Notes under the pieces: model-generated
The model's database searches: none
What the model saw: the letters and a program-made list of their open reading frames with translations, nothing else
Told to the model about the DNA's origin: nothing
Origin: Ardenticatenaceae bacterium
GTDB lineage: Bacteria > Chloroflexota > Anaerolineae > Promineifilales > Promineifilaceae
NCBI GenBank assembly: GCA_020634415.1
Contig: JACKBT010000015.1
Span: 49,375 to 113,374, forward strand
Reading direction: 5' to 3'
Length of the DNA stretch: 64,000 bases
In this document: in pieces, positions 1-8,491 of the stretch
How the letters are laid out: each line of letters begins with the position of its first letter
How positions within the stretch are numbered: position 1 is the first letter of the stretch
Translations under genes and position numbers: made by a program

Positions 1-254
1 TGGATGAAAAACGCTTAGTACGTATGAAATATGATCGGATGTTTTTGGGTGTAGCCAGTGGTATTGCCCACTATATGAATCTTGATCCTGTCCTGGTACG
101 GTTGGCCTTTGTGCTGCTGTTCTTCCTGACGGCTGGCGGCCCTGTGCTTTTGGCCTATTTTGTTCTGGCAATTGTTTTGCCGGAGGAGATGGATGTGGCA
201 GCGAAGGCTAATGTGTTTGATGATGAGGAAATTGTCATTAAGGACGGGTCTTAG
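1..254 (+). CDS. PspC-domain membrane protein (5' edge at window start)
   Basis: Small PspC-family protein, an envelope-stress component usually partnered with PspA. The reading frame is open to the left edge. Codons before the first internal ATG (24) read DEKRLVR, which matches the usual PspC opening (KRLYR-like before DRM-GV-GGIA). The first two bases are TG, so the true start may be an ATG straddling the edge. Visible features are the RMFLGVASGIAHYM core, one hydrophobic segment (about FVLLFFLTAGGPVLLAYFVL) and an acidic tail. PspA follows 120 bp downstream. The family call is good; the exact start is unknown. Confidence 0.8.
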   Translation, partial: DEKRLVRMKYDRMFLGVASGIAHYMNLDPVLVRLAFVLLFFLTAGGPVLLAYFVLAIVLPEEMDVAAKANVFDDEEIVIKDGS

Positions 255-309
255 TTTTATTCTGTAGCTCATCTGGCACTTTCCAATCTCCTGTAGCCAG
301 ATAGTGAAG

Positions 310-349
310 AAACGGCCGTTATCGTGAGGTAACGGCCGTTTTTCTTTCC
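310..349 (+). terminator. Hairpin terminator built from two AACGGCCGTT copies
   Basis: Two perfect 12-base arms (310-321 and 330-341) each contain the palindrome AACGGCCGTT. The loop is 8 bases and a T-rich tract follows. It lies between the PspC-like gene and pspA and looks like a rho-independent terminator. Here the genome-wide repeated palindrome has been used as the stem. Confidence 0.6.
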
Positions 350-375
350 CCCTCTCTCTCTGTATAATCCCCTGC

Positions 376-1053
376 ATGGCATCACTATTACAAAAATTAC
401 GCACACTGTTTAAGGCCAGCTTGCACGAAGCGGCCGATAAAGCTTTGCAAAAGAGCGATATGGCCGTTTATGACGAATATATCCGCCAGGCAGAACGGGA
501 AGTGGAAGAGTTCACCAAATCCATTGCCCCCATGTTTGCCCAGGTGAAAACATCTGGTCGGCGGCGCGAAGCTTTAGCCAATAAGGCCGCCGAGTTGGAT
601 TACCTGGTGGATCAATTTCTGATGAAGGGCAAGAAAACCGAAGCAATGGTGACGCAGAAGCAGTTTTCGTCTGTGCGAGAATTGATTCGGACGTATGATG
701 CCTCCTTAGAAAAACAGGTGTCGGCTCTGGAGCAGATGAAGGATGTGCAGGTGAAGTTGGAAGGGCGTTTAGCCATCGCCAAACAGGAGCGGGAGGAATT
801 GAATTTTCTGTTGCAATTGGCGAAATCGAAAGAAGTAGCGACAAAATCTATGAAGTCGCTGGATTCGCTGATGGGGTCGGGGGATGCGGATGTAGAGCGG
901 GCGGCGGAGAATATTCGGCAGCGGCTAGACCATGCTGATGCTGCCTGGGAAGTGCAGGCCAACAGTCTGGATCGCCAGTTGGATGATGCCATGAACAGCC
1001 TGGAAGTAGAATCGGAATTGGCGGCTCGTATGGAGCGGCTGGGGATTGATTGA
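376..1053 (+). CDS. pspA: PspA/IM30 family membrane-stress protein
   Basis: A 225-residue protein of the PspA/IM30 (Vipp1) family. These peripheral membrane proteins form ESCRT-III-like helical assemblies on the inner face of damaged membranes. It is almost wholly charged and helical, with the usual N-terminal amphipathic segment (about LLQKLRTLFKASLHEAAD) followed by long coiled coil (about 30-200). The length fits the family (about 220). It sits downstream of a PspC-like gene, a classical pairing. The start lacks a strong Shine-Dalgarno but MASLLQKLRTL is the expected N-terminus. A repeat hairpin follows the stop. Confidence 0.88.
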   Translation: MASLLQKLRTLFKASLHEAADKALQKSDMAVYDEYIRQAEREVEEFTKSIAPMFAQVKTSGRRREALANKAAELDYLVDQFLMKGKKTEAMVTQKQFSSVRELIRTYDASLEKQVSALEQMKDVQVKLEGRLAIAKQEREELNFLLQLAKSKEVATKSMKSLDSLMGSGDADVERAAENIRQRLDHADAAWEVQANSLDRQLDDAMNSLEVESELAARMERLGID

Positions 1054-1124
1054 GATTGGAGACTGGAAACTGGAGACTGAAAGTATGGCAACATAGTCTC
1101 CAGTCCCTAGTCCCTGGTCTCCCC
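1054..1124. repeat. GAGACTGG-type intergenic inverted repeat (copy 1)
   Basis: Left side carries GATTGGAGACTGGAAACTGG, right side carries its approximate reverse complement (AGTCTCCAGTCCCTAGTCCC). It can fold into a long imperfect hairpin between pspA and the glycosyltransferase. The same unit occurs at least seven more times in the window. Confidence 0.8.
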
Positions 1125-1129
1125 TCTTC

Positions 1130-2236
1130 ATGAAAACCGCGCTGGTTCACGATTGGCTCAACCAAATTGGGGGAGCGGAAGATGTGCTGGAAACGCTGGT
1201 GGCGATGTACCCTGGCGTGCCTTTGTATACGTCGCTGTATTGGCGGGAGGGGATGCCGCGCCATTGGCAAGAGTGGGATATTCGCACCAGTTTGATTGAC
1301 CGTATGCCTTATTCGCACAAGCGGCAGCAGCTTTATTTCCCTCTTTATCCCTTTGCTTTTGAGCAGTTTGATTTCTCGGATTATGATCTGGTGATCAGTA
1401 ATAAGAGTGGCTTTTGTCATGGCATTATTACGGATACGCAAACGCTGCACATCTGTTACTGCCTAACGCCGACGCGCTATGTGTGGCGCTATAAGCAGTA
1501 TGCGGAGCAGGAGCAGTTGGGCTGGCTGACGCGCAAGGTTTTGCCGCCGTTTCTGACGTTTTTGCGGCAGTGGGACAGGCTGGCGGCGGATCGGGTGGAT
1601 CATTTCGTGGCTATTTCAGAGGAAGTGCGTCGGCGAATCGCCAAGGTGTACCGTCGGGAGTCTACTATTATCTACCCGCCGGTGGATACGGCGCGGTTTG
1701 AACCGTCGAACCGGGTGGAGGATTTTTATTTGATGGTCGGCCGTTTGGTTCCGTACCGCCGTCTGGATTTGTTGATTGAGGCGTTTAATCGGTTGGGACG
1801 GCCGTTACTCATTGCGGGTACAGGCCGCGACCGGGAGCGATTGGAAGCGATGGCGAAGGCCAATATCAAATTTTTGGGTTATGTGCCAGACAGTGAGTTG
1901 TGTGATTTGCTGTCGCGCTGCCGAGCTTTTATGTTTCCCGGTGAAGAGGATTTTGGCATTGCGCCTATTCAGGCGATGGCGGCGGGGCGACCGGTGATTG
2001 CTTATGCGGGCGGCGGGGTGCTGGATTCGATTGTTCATGGCGAGACGGGCTACTTGTTTGCGGAACAGTCGGTCAATGCTATTATCCAGGCGGTTGAGGC
2101 GTTTGACCCGGATTCAGTGAGTCCGGCGCGGTGCCGACGGCAGGCGGAGATGTTTGATACGGCCGTTTTTAAGCGGGAGATGACATCGTTTATTGACAGG
2201 AAGTTGGAGGAGCATCGTAATTACGTCATAACGTAA
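1130..2236 (+). CDS. GT4-family glycosyltransferase
   Basis: Retaining glycosyltransferase with a GT-B fold, 368 residues, probably adding a sugar to an exopolysaccharide precursor on the cytoplasmic face. The N-terminus MKTALVHDWLNQIGGAE is typical of a GT4 acceptor domain. The donor domain begins near 204 (GRLVPYRRLDLLIEAF) and has the nucleotide-sugar loop GEEDFGIAPIQAMAAG near 270-285. In the EX7E motif the second Glu is Gln here. No clear ribosome-binding site is visible, but no other start fits. The last residues (NYVIT) and the stop are encoded by an AATTACGT-type repeat. It leads a Wzz/kinase set, which supports polysaccharide assembly; the sugar is unknown. Confidence 0.85.
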   Translation: MKTALVHDWLNQIGGAEDVLETLVAMYPGVPLYTSLYWREGMPRHWQEWDIRTSLIDRMPYSHKRQQLYFPLYPFAFEQFDFSDYDLVISNKSGFCHGIITDTQTLHICYCLTPTRYVWRYKQYAEQEQLGWLTRKVLPPFLTFLRQWDRLAADRVDHFVAISEEVRRRIAKVYRRESTIIYPPVDTARFEPSNRVEDFYLMVGRLVPYRRLDLLIEAFNRLGRPLLIAGTGRDRERLEAMAKANIKFLGYVPDSELCDLLSRCRAFMFPGEEDFGIAPIQAMAAGRPVIAYAGGGVLDSIVHGETGYLFAEQSVNAIIQAVEAFDPDSVSPARCRRQAEMFDTAVFKREMTSFIDRKLEEHRNYVIT

Positions 2237-2250
2237 TTACGTCATTACCT
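2217..2250. repeat. AATTACGT tandem/palindromic repeat
   Basis: Repeated ATTACGT units, self-complementary as ATTACGTAAT, overlapping the 3' end of the glycosyltransferase and supplying its stop codon. Similar tracts lie at 2920-2950 and 38462-38491, with a degenerate one near 48230-48262. Confidence 0.7.
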
Positions 2251-2253
2251 CTT

Positions 2254-2922
2254 ATGGAATTACGTCGTTATTGGAAAGTTTTTAAGCGTCGCTGGCTCAT
2301 TGCCGTGATTCCGGCGGTGATTGTGCTGGCAGTGGGGCTGCTGACGTATGCGCCGCCGCCGCCAGCTTACAATGTGGGTATGCGCTTTATTGTGGCTCAG
2401 CAGCCCGCCGCCGACAGTGATACGGACGAGCAGCGTTATTATAACTGGCTGACATCGGAGTATATTGTTAATGGCCTGACGGATTGGGCGCGAGGGACGG
2501 AATTTGCAACGGCCGTTGCCGCCGAACTGGCCGCACAAGGCATAGATGTCCCCGCTGGCGCGATTCAGGGCGGCCTTGTGCCCGACAACACGCGCAGCAT
2601 GTTGACCCTCTCGCTGACCTACGGTGATGCGGAGGTGTTGGCGAGTATGATGAATGCGGTGGCCAAGGTGCTGATGGAGCAGAATGCCTTGCCGCAGTTG
2701 GGTGGGGAAACGGCCGATCTCATTCAACTGGATCAACCCATCGTCAACCCCATCTCGCCCGGCTTACGCAGCCAATTGGATTTGCCCTTGCGTGTCATCC
2801 TGGCCTTCGGCGCGGGGATTGCGCTGGCATTGCTGGCCGAGTATCTTGACCCGACGATTCGAGAGCGGGACGAGGTGGTGCAGATGGGTTTGGAGATATT
2901 GGGGGAGATTCCCAGGAAATAA
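2254..2922 (+). CDS. Wzz/chain-length-determinant family protein
   Basis: A 222-residue polysaccharide co-polymerase-like protein. It has the typical topology: a short cytoplasmic start (MELRRYWKVFKRRW), a transmembrane helix at about 15-32, an extracytoplasmic domain, a Pro-rich stretch (VNPISPGL) and a second helix at about 178-195 ending near LAEYLDP. Such proteins set the length of exported polysaccharide and work with BY-kinases. A second, shorter Wzz-like gene follows after a repeat, and a CpsD-type kinase after that. No strong ribosome-binding site is visible; the start is chosen because MELR-YW-VFKRRW is the family N-terminus. Confidence 0.82.
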   Translation: MELRRYWKVFKRRWLIAVIPAVIVLAVGLLTYAPPPPAYNVGMRFIVAQQPAADSDTDEQRYYNWLTSEYIVNGLTDWARGTEFATAVAAELAAQGIDVPAGAIQGGLVPDNTRSMLTLSLTYGDAEVLASMMNAVAKVLMEQNALPQLGGETADLIQLDQPIVNPISPGLRSQLDLPLRVILAFGAGIALALLAEYLDPTIRERDEVVQMGLEILGEIPRK

Positions 2923-2950
2923 TTACGTAATTACGTAATTACGTAGTTAA
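2920..2950. repeat. AATTACGT tandem repeat between the two Wzz-like genes
   Basis: Three consecutive AATTACGT-like units begin in the stop codon of the upstream gene and run up to the AAGGAG ribosome-binding site of the next. They are palindromic and could form a short AT-rich hairpin. Confidence 0.7.
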
Positions 2951-2959
2951 GGAGTTTTC

Positions 2960-3607
2960 GTGGAACTGAGAGATTATTTACGAATTTTGCGCCAGCGGGG
3001 ATGGGTTATTATTCTCGTGGCGGTGTTGACGGCGGGAGCGGCGTTTGGCTTTAGCCAGATGCAGACAGAGGTTTACAAGTCCACACTGCGGCTGCTGGTG
3101 CTGCCCTCGCGCACAGATTTGGGGCAGTCGCTGGCGGCTAAAGAGCTGCTGCGGAGTTATGAGCAGTGGTTACGCAGTGGCTATCGCGCCCAAGAGGTCA
3201 TCAATATTTTGCAATTAGATATGACGGCGGGTGCTTTGTTGGGGGATATTGCGGTGGCTTCGGATAACTCGAGCTTTGTCATTCAGTTGGATGTGGAAAA
3301 TACCGACCCCAATTTGGCAAATGATATTGCCCGGACATGGGGCAATTTGTTGATTCAGTGGATTAATGCCAACAATGATGAATTGCGGAAAGAAGACCGA
3401 ATTACAGTAGAGTTTATTGATGAGCCGCAACCAGGGCTGGACAGCCCTAAGACGAAGATTAATACGGCCGCTGGCGGTGTCTTTGGCGCGTTGGTGGGTG
3501 TGATTATTATTTTTGTGCTGGAATGGATTGAGTCGGGCATTATGCGCCGCACGGAAGATGTGGAGAAGTATCTGGATATTCCGGTGATTGGGAGTATACC
3601 GAATTAG
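2960..3607 (+). CDS. Second Wzz-like polysaccharide co-polymerase
   Basis: A 215-residue Wzz-domain protein starting at GTG behind a good AAGGAG site 6 bases upstream. The N-terminus MELRDYLRILRQRGWVIILV leads into the first membrane helix. The second helix is near 172-190 (AAGGVFGALVGVIIIFVLEW), and the protein ends in a typical cytoplasmic tail (EDVEKYLDIPVIGSIPN). It pairs with the preceding Wzz-like protein and the following CpsD-type kinase. A tandem pair of short Wzz proteins may form a mixed oligomer; that is an inference. Confidence 0.83.
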   Translation: MELRDYLRILRQRGWVIILVAVLTAGAAFGFSQMQTEVYKSTLRLLVLPSRTDLGQSLAAKELLRSYEQWLRSGYRAQEVINILQLDMTAGALLGDIAVASDNSSFVIQLDVENTDPNLANDIARTWGNLLIQWINANNDELRKEDRITVEFIDEPQPGLDSPKTKINTAAGGVFGALVGVIIIFVLEWIESGIMRRTEDVEKYLDIPVIGSIPN

Positions 3608-3687
3608 AGGAGATTGGGGACTGGAGATTGGAGACTAGAGACTGGAGACTAAGCCCAGTCTTTAGTCTCCAATCTCCAGTCTCTCTG
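3607..3687. repeat. GAGACTGG-type intergenic inverted repeat (copy 2)
   Basis: Repeated GGAGATTGGAGACTAGAGAC-like units on the left and the complementary AGTCTCCAATCTCCAGTCTC on the right, giving a long hairpin between the second Wzz-like gene and the kinase gene. Confidence 0.8.
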
Positions 3688-3694
3688 CAAGATT

Positions 3695-4339
3695 ATGAGT
3701 TTAGTAACCCTAACAGACCCACGTTCCCCTGTGAGTGAAGCGTACCGCACGCTGCGGACGAATTTGTCGTTTTATAGTTTGGATCATCCGATTCGGACGC
3801 TGGTGGTGACGTCGGCGGCGCCTGGGGAGGGGAAGAGTACGACGGTGGCGAATTTGGCGGTGACGATGGCCCAAAGTGGCCGCCGCACGATTTTGGTGGA
3901 TTGTGATTTAAGACGGCCGTCTTTGCACACCCTCTTCAATGTATCTGAACAGCCCGGTTTAACCAATATGGTACTCGACGAAACAGAGGCCCCCCTGCAA
4001 AAAACGGGCGTGGAAAATCTGTGGCTGTTGGCGAGCGGCACGAAGCCGCCGAATCCGGCCGATTTATTGGGGACGCAGAAGGTGGACAAGGTGATTGAGC
4101 AGCTGACGGCGCAGGCGGATATTGTGCTGTTTGATGCGCCGCCGGTGATTGCGGTGACGGATGCGGCTGTCTTGGGGGCCAAAGTAGATGGCGTTTTACT
4201 GGTCATTAGTGCAGGCAAAACGCGGAGGGAACATGCCGAACGGGCCAAAGAGCTGTTGGAAAAGGCCAAAGTCCGCATTGTGGGCGTGACATTGACGAAC
4301 GCGCCGAAAGATAGTTCGCTGGGCAATTATTACGGGTAA
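3695..4339 (+). CDS. CpsD/CapB-type bacterial tyrosine kinase
   Basis: A 214-residue cytoplasmic BY-kinase that phosphorylates tyrosines and controls polysaccharide synthesis together with Wzz-type activators. Visible motifs are Walker A (SAAPGEGKST, about 40-49), Walker A' (ILVDCDLRRP, 66-75) and Walker B (IVLFDAPP, 143-150). The C-terminus ends NYYG, a short version of the tyrosine cluster. It is encoded separately from the Wzz domain, as in Gram-positive bacteria, which agrees with a single-membrane host. No ribosome-binding site is evident upstream because a repeat fills the gap. The gene converges with a membrane protein gene. Confidence 0.88.
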   Translation: MSLVTLTDPRSPVSEAYRTLRTNLSFYSLDHPIRTLVVTSAAPGEGKSTTVANLAVTMAQSGRRTILVDCDLRRPSLHTLFNVSEQPGLTNMVLDETEAPLQKTGVENLWLLASGTKPPNPADLLGTQKVDKVIEQLTAQADIVLFDAPPVIAVTDAAVLGAKVDGVLLVISAGKTRREHAERAKELLEKAKVRIVGVTLTNAPKDSSLGNYYG

Positions 4340-4378
4340 CGGCCGTTTCGTTTCAAGGGTGCGTTTAACGGCCGTTTT
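4337..4378. terminator. Convergent-gene hairpin made of two AACGGCCGTT copies
   Basis: Copies of AACGGCCGTT at 4338-4347 and 4367-4376 can pair over the 3' ends of the converging kinase and membrane protein genes, each copy followed by T residues. The right copy supplies the last codons (NGR) and stop of the minus-strand gene. Confidence 0.45.
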
Positions 4379-5618
4379 GCCCAACTCGCCGTGACCGTTC
4401 GCGGAGGTCTTGAGCGACGAGTTCAGCGGCTTTGTTTTGCCAGTTGTAGAGGGTGCGTTCGGGCACCTGGGTGCGGAACCAGTTGAGAATGGGCTGAACG
4501 GCCGTATCCACCACCTCCTCCCTATTGAACTGCCGCCGATGCGGTTTGAGACCCAACACATAAGGCACATACAGCGCATTGTAATGCCGCCACTCGTCCG
4601 TTGTGCCGATGGCCTCGCCATTGGGCGGGCGCAGCCGCTCGATGCTTTCGGTGAGGATGACTTTGAGTTCGGCGGCGCGGGTGAGGGTGCTGGGAGGCGT
4701 GTTTTGGTCGGCGAGTCGTTTTTCTACCAGTGGCAGTTGGTTGAGGGGGCTGTGGGCCAGTTTGGGCAGATTGCCCATGTGGCTGAGGGCGCGGCGGGTG
4801 AGACGGGTGAATTCATCCCGCTGCATTTGCTCCAGATTGAGGCTGTGGTTAACGTGCGTTGTAGCGTCGGCAGCGGCACGGAGTTCAGCACGAGTGGCTT
4901 TGATTTGAGGGAAGTTAAAGAAGGCGATACTGTCTACAAAGGTTTGCATGGCACCAGCAAAGGCCTGTATGAGGATGGCGGCGGTGATGGTCGTGAGGAG
5001 GAGCAGCAGCATGGGAAAGGTGACACCGGTGCTGAGAGCCATAACCAGGATGATTTGACCGCCGAATAGTAAGGCAGTGAAAAAGGTGTAGTCGAAGGAG
5101 CGCAGCAGGGGCGGCCAGAAGGCTTCGCCGTTTTCGCAGGTGTGGAGGTGGGTAACGGCCGTTCCCATCACCAACACACTTGCCGTCATAAACCAGCCCA
5201 CCCAATCGGGCGGGGACATGGGCAAAATGATAAAACTCAAGCTCAGCGCGTATAGAACCGTTGGCCCCAAAACTAGAGCCATTGTGCGCGGATACCGGCT
5301 CAACAAGGTGGGCAAGGTTGTCTCCGCCAGAAATAGGTGGAGCAAGAGGCCAAGCCAGAAGGCGGCGGGCAAGACGGTGAATAGATTTTGCCAGCGCAAC
5401 AGTTGCACAGCCAGCCAAATGGTGAAACCATATTGCCCCATGATGCCCATCGCCACGCCAACAGCATAAGTGGTAAGGGCCAGGCCCGCCAGCCAAAGCC
5501 GTGCATTGCGCATGTCGCGGGCGATGAGGTAGAAGCCAAGCCAGAGGGTGAGGCTAAAGGTGAGGGTGTGGATGATGAGTTGAGGTGTTGCCATAACAAA
5601 GTATATTGTGCCACTCAT
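4365..5618 (-). CDS. Multi-pass membrane protein of unknown function
   Basis: I do not recognise a named family. The first half (about 1-235) holds roughly seven hydrophobic segments, like the 7TM input regions attached to histidine kinases. The second half (about 255-417) is soluble and charged, with RRALSHMGNLPKLAHSP and a later TDEWRHYNALYVPYVLGLKP stretch. No HisKA, HATPase or GGDEF motif is seen, so this may be a sensor that lost or never had an output domain. The last three codons (NGR) come from an AACGGCCGTT copy. The start is uncertain: an internal ATG at 5594 is equally plausible and neither has a clear ribosome-binding site. Confidence 0.7.
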   Translation of the reverse strand: MSGTIYFVMATPQLIIHTLTFSLTLWLGFYLIARDMRNARLWLAGLALTTYAVGVAMGIMGQYGFTIWLAVQLLRWQNLFTVLPAAFWLGLLLHLFLAETTLPTLLSRYPRTMALVLGPTVLYALSLSFIILPMSPPDWVGWFMTASVLVMGTAVTHLHTCENGEAFWPPLLRSFDYTFFTALLFGGQIILVMALSTGVTFPMLLLLLTTITAAILIQAFAGAMQTFVDSIAFFNFPQIKATRAELRAAADATTHVNHSLNLEQMQRDEFTRLTRRALSHMGNLPKLAHSPLNQLPLVEKRLADQNTPPSTLTRAAELKVILTESIERLRPPNGEAIGTTDEWRHYNALYVPYVLGLKPHRRQFNREEVVDTAVQPILNWFRTQVPERTLYNWQNKAAELVAQDLRERSRRVGQNGR

Positions 5619-5652
5619 CTTACGCCATTCAAAGTAACTGCTAAGCCAAGTG

Positions 5653-5709
5653 AACCTCCGGGAGGGGTCAAATGAGATGTTACCTCTGGAGCGAACCTCC
5701 CGGAGGGGT
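5653..5709. repeat. CCTCCGGGAGG-type paired palindromes
   Basis: AACCTCCGGGAGGGGT (5653-5668) and AACCTCCCGGAGGGGT (5694-5709) flank a 25-base spacer. Each is nearly self-complementary. Related pairs lie at 22663-22717 and 58553-58609. Confidence 0.75.
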
Positions 5710-5742
5710 AGTAGCCATTCAAACTTAAAGTGACGCAGGTTA

Positions 5743-5751
5743 TGGTATACT
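5743..5751 (+). promoter_or_regulatory. Candidate extended -10 promoter
   Basis: TGGTATACT (5743-5751) reads as an extended -10 element 40 bases before the ATG at 5792, with no good -35. It is a plausible promoter for the secreted protein that follows. Confidence 0.35.
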
Positions 5752-5791
5752 GACCACGAGTGTTCCCCATCTAGCGAAGAAGGAGGTTGTG

Positions 5792-8413
5792 ATGTTTGTG
5801 ATGAGTAATGTGGCCTGGCTGAAGTTGAATCGTGTATTGCTTTGTTGTTTGGTCTGGATAGTGGGTGTGTGGCTGTTGGTTTCTTGGGGACAAACGGCCG
5901 TTGCCCAACCTGGCTGCGCCCCCATTTATAACCAGCCAGCCGGCTGGGTCATTGAAATCTGCCCGACGGACCCGGATGTGGGTGTGCCCATGACGGTAAC
6001 GCTGAATGGTGCGGCGCAGGGAACGGCCGCTTACATTCGTTTTGCCCATCCCGCGCAAGCCGATCCCGGTCAGCCGCAGGTGGCGGTGATTTACGCCAGT
6101 GGTTATGTGCGTTTGAAGCAAAATGCTGATCCTGTGCCGCCCATTCCCTTTGGCACCTCTTTTGTGCTGGGGCCAGCCTATTGGGCGGACAGCGCGACCT
6201 ATTACCACAATCCGCAGTTGACAGAGTTGGCGGTAGATACCAGTTGGCTGCCAGAGGGGCCGATTCGCATGACGGCCGTTGGGCAAAACGGGGCCTTTGA
6301 CGTGCAGTATGAGTTAACCCTGCCTACGCCGCGTGACCGCCAGACACGGCTGCATGTGAACCAGGTTTATACGGCGACAACGGCCGTTGCCATTGACCCC
6401 ATTCGCCGCGATGAAGCGCAGGGCTTCAAACTGGTGCAGTTCTCTTCCATGTTTGTGAACGAGGGGCAGCCCTGTGTGGGCGGCCACAGCGACTGCCACG
6501 ACAGCAACGCCCTTCGTTTTATTGGCGACGATCTGATTCGGCACCAACTGCCTTTTACCACGCTGGTGCCGTCCACACTTTTATTGACAACCACCGTGCC
6601 CTTGGGCAGTACGTGGGTAGATGTGCTGCACACGGATGATGAGTCCTGGCAGGGCAACACGCCTAACACGCGCATTGCTCTAGACGTGATGCCGCTGACG
6701 CCAACGGTGACGGTGCAGGGCTGGATCAGTGCCACCAACAGCCCGGATGAAGATAACGTGGGGGTGTGGCTGCATGATGATGGGCCAGCTTCGCAAAGCT
6801 GGGCGGCGGGGCAGAATGCGACCGTAGGCTATTGGCTGTTGGCGCAGGACAATCCGCCCGAACCCTGGTCGGATTTGGACTTACGCACGGGCGAGGTTTT
6901 GCTGGATTTTGAGGGAGCTTATGACTGTTATTTTGTGAAGGATGCGGGGCAGGCGACAAGCGGTTCTATTTATGAGATGGCGGGGTATACGGATACGGCC
7001 GTTCAGCTAGACTACGACCTGGGCAGCGACAATGGCAACTGGACCCAACTTCGCTGCGACTTTGACCCACCGCTGGATTTGTCGGCCTATGATCATCTGC
7101 GTTTTGATTGGCGTGGGGATTGGGGCGGGGGCAATTCGCTGGAGGTAGCGCTGATGAGTCTGGTGGCGGGGCAAGAGCGCATCTTTGGCCGGGGCTATCA
7201 TCATGCCACGCAGCATGGCTGGTGGGGGCAGATGGTCATTCCGTTTAACTTTTTGCATCCCTGGACTATCAGCACGACGTTGAATACGGCGCAAATTAGT
7301 TCGGTGTTCTTTTCGGTGGTGAAGGACCCGGTGGCGGATGTGGGGGGAAACGGCCGTATTGCCTTCGACAACATCAGCGCTTTCAACGCCATCTCACGCA
7401 GTGTGCCTACCGATTTTGAAGAGGTGGGAACGCATATGACGGCAACGGAGACGGCCGTTAACTGGCTCATCAGCCAGCAGCAGCCTTCCGGCCTGCTCCA
7501 ATCTTGGGCCGAAGATACCACCTGCGCCGCTCATATTTACGATCAGGCGTTGGCGATGCTCGTGTTCAGCCATCAAGGTCATTGGGCTGAGGCCAGTGCC
7601 ATCGTCACCACTCTGGGCGTTATACAAAACTTGGATGGCTCTTGGTTCAAAGCCTACGATTGCGCGGTGAATCCACCCACTGACATTTCGGGGCAAAACA
7701 GATGGGAGGGCGACGTGGCCTGGGCGGTGTACGCCCTAAACCGCTATCTGGCTCTGGGGGGCAGCCATCCTCAGGCCGAAGTTATCCGCAACAAAGCGGC
7801 CGATTGGCTGGTCTCACGCATTGACACGGCCGATGGCTGCCTGGTCATTGACCACACGGAAGGAACGATTGATGCCTGGTGGGCGTTGCAGGGCAGCGGC
7901 CCGGCTTACCGGGAGGCGGCCGATGGGTTACGCAAATGCCTGCTTACCTACTATTGGGATGAGGCTGTGGGGCGGTTTAAGGGGGGGCGCGATTGGCAGC
8001 AGCCCTATCTGGACAATCAGACTTGGGGCGCGGCTTTTCTCCAGGGGATTTGCCAGCCGAAACAGGGGCTGCGAGCGCTGAGTTATGCGCGGGCCACGTT
8101 GGTGGTGCCGGCGCAAGGGGGGCAGGGCTATGGGCTGGATGGGCAGGCTGGCCCCTGGTCGGTGTGGCATGAGGGGATGGGGCAGTATGTGGCGCTGGGT
8201 GGAGAAGGGGCGCGTGATCTGCTGTGGGATCTGTTCGCCCAGCAGGAAGCCGATGGCAGTATGCCCGCCTCGTTTGATGTGTTTAGTGGCGGCGGGGTGT
8301 GGACGGCGCAGTGGCATGGGGTGGCCCCAACGGCGTGGTTTATCTTTGCCCTGAATGATCTGCCCTTCACGGCACAGGGCTGCCTGGGATATCTTCCGTT
8401 TTTGCAGAAGTAA
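5792..8413 (+). CDS. Secreted protein with carbohydrate-binding-like and alpha/alpha-toroid regions
   Basis: An 873-residue exported protein of unknown activity. ATG 5792 is preferred over the GTG one codon earlier because AGGAGG (5781-5786) lies 5 bases upstream. Residues 1-40 form a signal peptide (hydrophobic core, then QTAVAQ). The middle region (about 370-535) resembles CBM11-like galactose-binding folds (LDFEGAYDCYF, FDWRGDWGGGNSLEV, GRIAFDNISAFN). From about 545 there is a helical repeat with Trp-rich loops (AVNWLISQQQPSGLL, GDVAWAVYALNRYL, IDAWWALQG), like six-hairpin glycosidases. A glycan-active extracellular enzyme is an inference; catalytic residues cannot be assigned. Confidence 0.78.
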   Translation: MFVMSNVAWLKLNRVLLCCLVWIVGVWLLVSWGQTAVAQPGCAPIYNQPAGWVIEICPTDPDVGVPMTVTLNGAAQGTAAYIRFAHPAQADPGQPQVAVIYASGYVRLKQNADPVPPIPFGTSFVLGPAYWADSATYYHNPQLTELAVDTSWLPEGPIRMTAVGQNGAFDVQYELTLPTPRDRQTRLHVNQVYTATTAVAIDPIRRDEAQGFKLVQFSSMFVNEGQPCVGGHSDCHDSNALRFIGDDLIRHQLPFTTLVPSTLLLTTTVPLGSTWVDVLHTDDESWQGNTPNTRIALDVMPLTPTVTVQGWISATNSPDEDNVGVWLHDDGPASQSWAAGQNATVGYWLLAQDNPPEPWSDLDLRTGEVLLDFEGAYDCYFVKDAGQATSGSIYEMAGYTDTAVQLDYDLGSDNGNWTQLRCDFDPPLDLSAYDHLRFDWRGDWGGGNSLEVALMSLVAGQERIFGRGYHHATQHGWWGQMVIPFNFLHPWTISTTLNTAQISSVFFSVVKDPVADVGGNGRIAFDNISAFNAISRSVPTDFEEVGTHMTATETAVNWLISQQQPSGLLQSWAEDTTCAAHIYDQALAMLVFSHQGHWAEASAIVTTLGVIQNLDGSWFKAYDCAVNPPTDISGQNRWEGDVAWAVYALNRYLALGGSHPQAEVIRNKAADWLVSRIDTADGCLVIDHTEGTIDAWWALQGSGPAYREAADGLRKCLLTYYWDEAVGRFKGGRDWQQPYLDNQTWGAAFLQGICQPKQGLRALSYARATLVVPAQGGQGYGLDGQAGPWSVWHEGMGQYVALGGEGARDLLWDLFAQQEADGSMPASFDVFSGGGVWTAQWHGVAPTAWFIFALNDLPFTAQGCLGYLPFLQK

Positions 8414-8424
8414 ATCGCCTAACA

Positions 8425-8460
8425 AAAAAGAGGCTTCCGAAAAGGGAAGCCTCTTTTTAT
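8425..8460. terminator. Bidirectional rho-independent terminator
   Basis: Perfect 14-base arms (8425-8438 and 8445-8458) with a 6-base loop, A-run on the left and T-run on the right. It lies between convergent genes and can act in both directions. Confidence 0.88.
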
Positions 8461-8491
8461 TGGGCATAGCATACTGCAAATCTACCAGAGT

